Shown here: positions 61,029-64,000 of the stretch, one piece after another
How the letters are laid out: each line of letters begins with the position of its first letter
Numbering within the stretch: position 1 is the stretch's first letter
Origin: Intestinimonas butyriciproducens
GTDB lineage: Bacteria; Bacillota; Clostridia; Oscillospirales; Butyricicoccaceae
NCBI RefSeq assembly: GCF_016901775.1
Contig: NZ_JACJKW010000003.1
Coordinates: 1-64,000, forward strand
DNA length: 64,000 nucleotides
Reading direction: 5' to 3'
Notes under the pieces: model-generated
Databases searched by the model: none
The model's input: only the letters and a program-made list of their open reading frames with translations
Told to the model about the DNA's origin: nothing
Made by a program: the position numbers and the translations under genes

Positions 61029-62090
61029 TTATTGGTCTTTTTTATCCGGCCCGGTCTGTTCCTGAGGGAAACGGATGGGCATCAGTCCTCCCAGCGTCCG
61101 GCTGAGAAGCAGCAGCCGGGAGGCGATTTTGCTGTAATCCATGCGGGTGGGGCCGATGACTCCGATGATGCCGCTTACATCCTCCCCCAGATCGTAGGAG
61201 GTAAAGACGAAGCTGGCATCCTCCATGGGCCCCTGGCCGTTTTCCGGCCCGATGCGGATGTTGAGCATCTGGGGTTTATAATCCCGGGCCAGGCCGAATA
61301 CCTTTTCCTTGTCACCCAAAAGCTCCAGCAAGGGCTGAGCCTTCTGGGCATCGTAATATTCCGGATTGCCCAGCAGCCGGGAGACGCCTTTGACCACCAT
61401 GTCATAGGCATCGGAAGGCTGCTCGATCTGCCATACAAATTCCGCTGCCTGGGCAATGAGCTGATAAAGGGGGGAACCAGGCGGCACCGACTGCCCCAGC
61501 TCCTCCAGCCGCAGAGAGCCGCCTTCTTTTGCCAGAACCAGATTGGCGGCCCGGCAGAAAGCGTCGATTTCCTCCGGCTCCAGAGCCTGGGAAAGGTGTA
61601 CCACCTTGTTGTTCACCGCCGGGGGTACCGTCACCGCCACCAGAGCGTAATTGCTTTCGGCGATGGGGATGAGTTCCAGGCGCTTGACCTGGCGGCGGTT
61701 GTGGCGGGAAGAAAGGGAAACGGTAGGCTGGCCGGTGAGTTCGGAAAGAATGGCCGAAGCCTCTTCCATGGTGTCGTCCAGCTCCTGGATCTTGTTTTCC
61801 AGCGCCCTTCGCATCTGCTCGATCTCCCGGGCTGTGGTGCGGCAGCGGTTCATCAGTTCATCCACATACAGCCGGTAGCCCAGAGGAGAGGGCACCCGGC
61901 CGGCGGAGGTGTGGGGCTTTTCAATGTAGCCCATTTCCTCCAGCTCGCTCATCTCGTTGCGGATGGTGGCCGATGAAACCGATCCCTTGGCCGCGGCGGC
62001 CAGCAATTTGCTGCCCACCGGTTCGGCGGTTTCAATATAATTTTCAATGATCGCTTTGAGGATCTTCCTCTTGCGCTCCGACAGGTCCAT
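61029..62090 (-). CDS. hrcA: Heat-inducible repressor HrcA
   Basis: Represses the dnaK operon by binding CIRCE and is kept active by GroEL. The 353-residue protein has the N-terminal winged helix (ERKRKILKAIIENYIETAEPVGSKLL and SSATIRNEMSELEEMGYIEKPHTSAGRVPS in outline) and the GAF-like C-terminal domain. The ATG at 62090 follows AAGGCGGTG; a GTG at 62099 overlaps that site. It is first in the operon, immediately behind the CIRCE element it would bind. Confidence 0.97.
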   Translation of the reverse strand: MDLSERKRKILKAIIENYIETAEPVGSKLLAAAAKGSVSSATIRNEMSELEEMGYIEKPHTSAGRVPSPLGYRLYVDELMNRCRTTAREIEQMRRALENKIQELDDTMEEASAILSELTGQPTVSLSSRHNRRQVKRLELIPIAESNYALVAVTVPPAVNNKVVHLSQALEPEEIDAFCRAANLVLAKEGGSLRLEELGQSVPPGSPLYQLIAQAAEFVWQIEQPSDAYDMVVKGVSRLLGNPEYYDAQKAQPLLELLGDKEKVFGLARDYKPQMLNIRIGPENGQGPMEDASFVFTSYDLGEDVSGIIGVIGPTRMDYSKIASRLLLLSRTLGGLMPIRFPQEQTGPDKKDQ

Positions 62091-62126
62091 CCAAAACACC
62101 GCCTTTTTTCATTGCCTTACGGTGCG

Positions 62127-62185
62127 TTAGCACTCTTCATCCCCGAGTGCTAAGTCAATCCTATCACAAACTTTCAAAATGTCAA
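62127..62185 (-). promoter_or_regulatory. hrcA operon promoter with CIRCE operator
   Basis: A perfect CIRCE element, TTAGCACTC-N9-GAGTGCTAA, lies at 62127-62153. Upstream on the minus strand are TTGACA (62185-62180), a 16-bp spacer and TAGGAT (62163-62158). CIRCE therefore covers the transcription start, the classical HrcA arrangement. Confidence 0.97.
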
Positions 62186-62344
62186 GGACTGAAAATCAAG
62201 TTCACAAATTCGTTTCAAATGGGGGGAGGATTTTAAATTTTTTCACAGAGTATCCGGGACATCTTGTATTTATAACTAGATTCGTGTATACTCATAACAA
62301 ACAAGCGGAATTTTATCAATCCTTTTTTGCAGGAGGCGTTTCCC

Positions 62345-63190
62345 ATGAAATACAAAATCCTCTCCGACAGTTCTTCCGATGTGACCCAGGCCTTTTTCTC
62401 TGGGGAGACCGCTTTTGAATATGGAGTGGTCCCCATGTCCATCAACGGCCCCGGCGGTTTGTCCTATCTGGATCTGGAACCCACCCCGGCCCGGTATTTC
62501 GTGGAAAAACCCCGGGAGATCAAGGGCCAGTGGAGTTCTTCCTGTCCCTCCCCTGCCGCCTATCTGAAAGAGATGCAGGGCGCCGAGGAGATCTTCGTGG
62601 TCACCATTTCCTCCCGGCTCAGCGCTTCCTATTCCACCGCCTGCATGGCAGCCGACATGGCCCGGGCAGAAAATCCCGATGTGAAGATCCATGTGGTGGA
62701 TTCCAAAAGCGCCTCTTCCGGCATGGCCCTGATGGTGTTCAAGCTGGCCGAACTGTGCCGGGAAGGCCTGCCTTTTGAGGAGATCGTGGAAAAAATCGAG
62801 GAATTCCGCAAGAGCCACACCCTCTATTTCCTCATCGGTTCGCTGGAGACCCTGGTCAGCGCCGGACGGATGAACCGGGCGGTGGGGATGATGGCCACCA
62901 TGCTCAACATCCATCCCCTCTGCGGCGAGGACGGAGACGGCAACATCAAGGTCTATCAGAAGGTGCGGGGCATGACCCAGGCCCTCAACCGGCTGGTGGA
63001 AATGGTGGGCGAGCGGGGAGAAACCCAGGGACGGCATCTGGTGATCAGCCAGTGCAACAACCCGGAAGACGCCGAAATGCTGCGCAAGGCCTGCCAGCGC
63101 CGTTACCCCTTTGCCAAGATCAGCGTGCTGGAAATGCGGGGCCTGGCCTCCTTCTATGCAGGGGACCGGGGGCTGATTCTGGCCTATTGA
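62345..63190 (+). CDS. DegV-family fatty-acid-binding protein
   Basis: A 281-residue DegV/FakB-type protein, which presents a fatty acid to a FakA kinase for phospholipid synthesis. The opening KYKILSDSSSDVTQAFF has the conserved DSSSD. TISSRLSASYSTA and the VVDSKSASSGMAL loop follow, and SLETLVSAGRMNRA is the family signature. AGGAGG stands 10 bp before the ATG. No fakA is adjacent, and many clostridia carry several FakB-like paralogues. It is divergent from hrcA and monocistronic. Confidence 0.93.
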   Translation: MKYKILSDSSSDVTQAFFSGETAFEYGVVPMSINGPGGLSYLDLEPTPARYFVEKPREIKGQWSSSCPSPAAYLKEMQGAEEIFVVTISSRLSASYSTACMAADMARAENPDVKIHVVDSKSASSGMALMVFKLAELCREGLPFEEIVEKIEEFRKSHTLYFLIGSLETLVSAGRMNRAVGMMATMLNIHPLCGEDGDGNIKVYQKVRGMTQALNRLVEMVGERGETQGRHLVISQCNNPEDAEMLRKACQRRYPFAKISVLEMRGLASFYAGDRGLILAY

Positions 63191-63215
63191 TCCACAAGAA
63201 AATAATTTTTTTCGG

Positions 63216-63246
63216 AGCCCGGCAGATTGTTGCCGGGCTTTTCTTT
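63216..63246 (+). terminator. Terminator after the degV-family gene
   Basis: AGCCCGGCA pairs perfectly with TGCCGGGCT around a 6-nt loop and is followed by TTTCTTTT. Confidence 0.93.
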
Positions 63247-63379
63247 TGCTCATTCATAAAAATTTTGTCCAAATTTTTCTGTGAACATTCTTTAAACTGT
63301 GGGAAATCCTTCTCCTTCCTGTGCTATAATAAGAAAACGGAAAAGGGCGGCCTGGCCGCCGGGAAAGGGGAAAGAGCTT

Positions 63380-64000
63380 ATGCGCCTGATCTCGTGGAAT
63401 GTAAACGGCCTGCGGGCCTGTCTGGGAAAAGGGTTTTTGGATTATTTCAAGGAAAGTAAGGCCGATATCTTTTGCATCCAGGAGACCAAGATGCAGAAAG
63501 AACAGGCGGAGGTGGATACCCCCGGCTATTTTCAATATTGGAACAGCGCCCAGAAGAAGGGCTATTCCGGCACGGCGGTCTTTACCAAAGAAGAGCCCCT
63601 GGATGTGACCTATGGCCTGGGGCGGCCGGAGCATGACACCGAAGGCCGGGTGATCACTTGCCGCTTTCCGGCGTTTTTCCTGGTGAATGTGTACACTCCC
63701 AATTCCCAGCGGGGGCTGACACGCCTTCCCTACCGGATGGAGTGGGAGGATGCCTTCCGGGAGTATCTGCTCCGTCTCAAGGAAGAGCAGCCGGTGGTGG
63801 TGTGCGGGGATATGAATGTGGCCCACAAGGAGATCGATTTGAAAAATCCCCGTACCAATGTGAAAAATGCCGGTTTCACCCCGGAAGAGCGGCAGAAGAT
63901 GACAGAGCTTCTGGAAAGCGGATTTGTGGATTCCTTCCGCTTTCTTCATCCCGATGCCGTGGGGGCTTATTCCTGGTGGAGCTATATGTTCAATGCCCGG
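63380..64000 (+). CDS. xth: Exodeoxyribonuclease III (partial, cut by window end)
   Basis: The first 207 residues of an AP endonuclease/exonuclease III, which nicks DNA at abasic sites and trims 3' ends in base-excision repair. It begins MRLISWNVNGLRACLGKGF, with the metal-binding FCIQETKMQ, then KKGYSGTAVFTKE, NVYTPNSQRGL, the VVVCGDMNVAHKEIDL loop and GFVDSFRFLHP. The ATG follows GGGGAAAG. A TATAAT box lies at 63325-63330, though with no clear -35. The gene runs off the window, so the C-terminal catalytic His cannot be checked. Confidence 0.96.
   Translation, partial: MRLISWNVNGLRACLGKGFLDYFKESKADIFCIQETKMQKEQAEVDTPGYFQYWNSAQKKGYSGTAVFTKEEPLDVTYGLGRPEHDTEGRVITCRFPAFFLVNVYTPNSQRGLTRLPYRMEWEDAFREYLLRLKEEQPVVVCGDMNVAHKEIDLKNPRTNVKNAGFTPEERQKMTELLESGFVDSFRFLHPDAVGAYSWWSYMFNAR

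Overview
This window looks like chromosome of an anaerobic, spore-forming member of the Clostridia, most likely Oscillospiraceae-like; the genus cannot be read from it. The evidence is SpoIIE, a complete GerA-type germinant receptor operon, Firmicutes-type hrcA-grpE-dnaK-dnaJ under a CIRCE operator, the two-subunit glycine decarboxylase (GcvPA/GcvPB), AGGAGG-type ribosome sites and GC-rich coding DNA. There are no rRNA genes and no CRISPR array. One tRNA gene is present, the initiator tRNA-fMet.

Layout. 1-6.7 kb: a tandem structured repeat, a cytosolic-type gamma-glutamyltransferase, the initiator tRNA, a lipoprotein, a BlaI/BlaR1-type regulatory pair and an XRE/DUF3169 pair, the last two behind clear dyad operators. 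6.7-12.7 kb (minus): MTA/SAH nucleosidase, a heterodimeric ABC exporter and peptidase T. 13-24 kb (plus): glutamate dehydrogenase, a full glycine cleavage cluster (gcvT-H-PA-PB with lplA and lpdA) and proBA. 24-39 kb (minus): a LysR regulator, the ger operon in the order A-C-small protein-B, an ECF sigma/anti-sigma pair, dus, a CapA-like lipoprotein, spoIIE, an SDR/GNAT pair and a DEAD-box helicase. 39-45 kb (minus): an EamA transporter, a CcdA-thioredoxin fusion, a serpin and an SLH-domain secreted protein. 45-57 kb: accessory-looking DNA with an XRE/SLOG pair, a serine-recombinase scar at the 3' end of rlmD, NagZ, a domain-swapped PstS-like lipoprotein, a LysM-G5-M23 peptidase with a WalR-like site, a resolvase and a three-gene TM2/SPFH/zinc-ribbon cluster. 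57-64 kb: the heat-shock operon, degV and the start of exodeoxyribonuclease III.

The genes form sensible modules. GdhA, the glycine cleavage enzymes and ProBA connect glycine, glutamate and proline metabolism, and LplA attaches lipoate to GcvH. NagZ, the M23 peptidase, the SLH protein and the lipoproteins serve the cell envelope.

Two observations stand out. First, a ~184-bp structured repeat occurs twice, in opposite orientations. Each time it sits inside a transcription terminator whose stem-loop is present as a locus-specific direct duplication on both sides, as expected for a non-autonomous mobile element that targets terminators. Second, a ~1.3-kb AT-richer segment lies between matching att-like sites. 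The 3' end of rlmD appears to come from the element, while the presumed original rlmD tail is now fused to a truncated recombinase.
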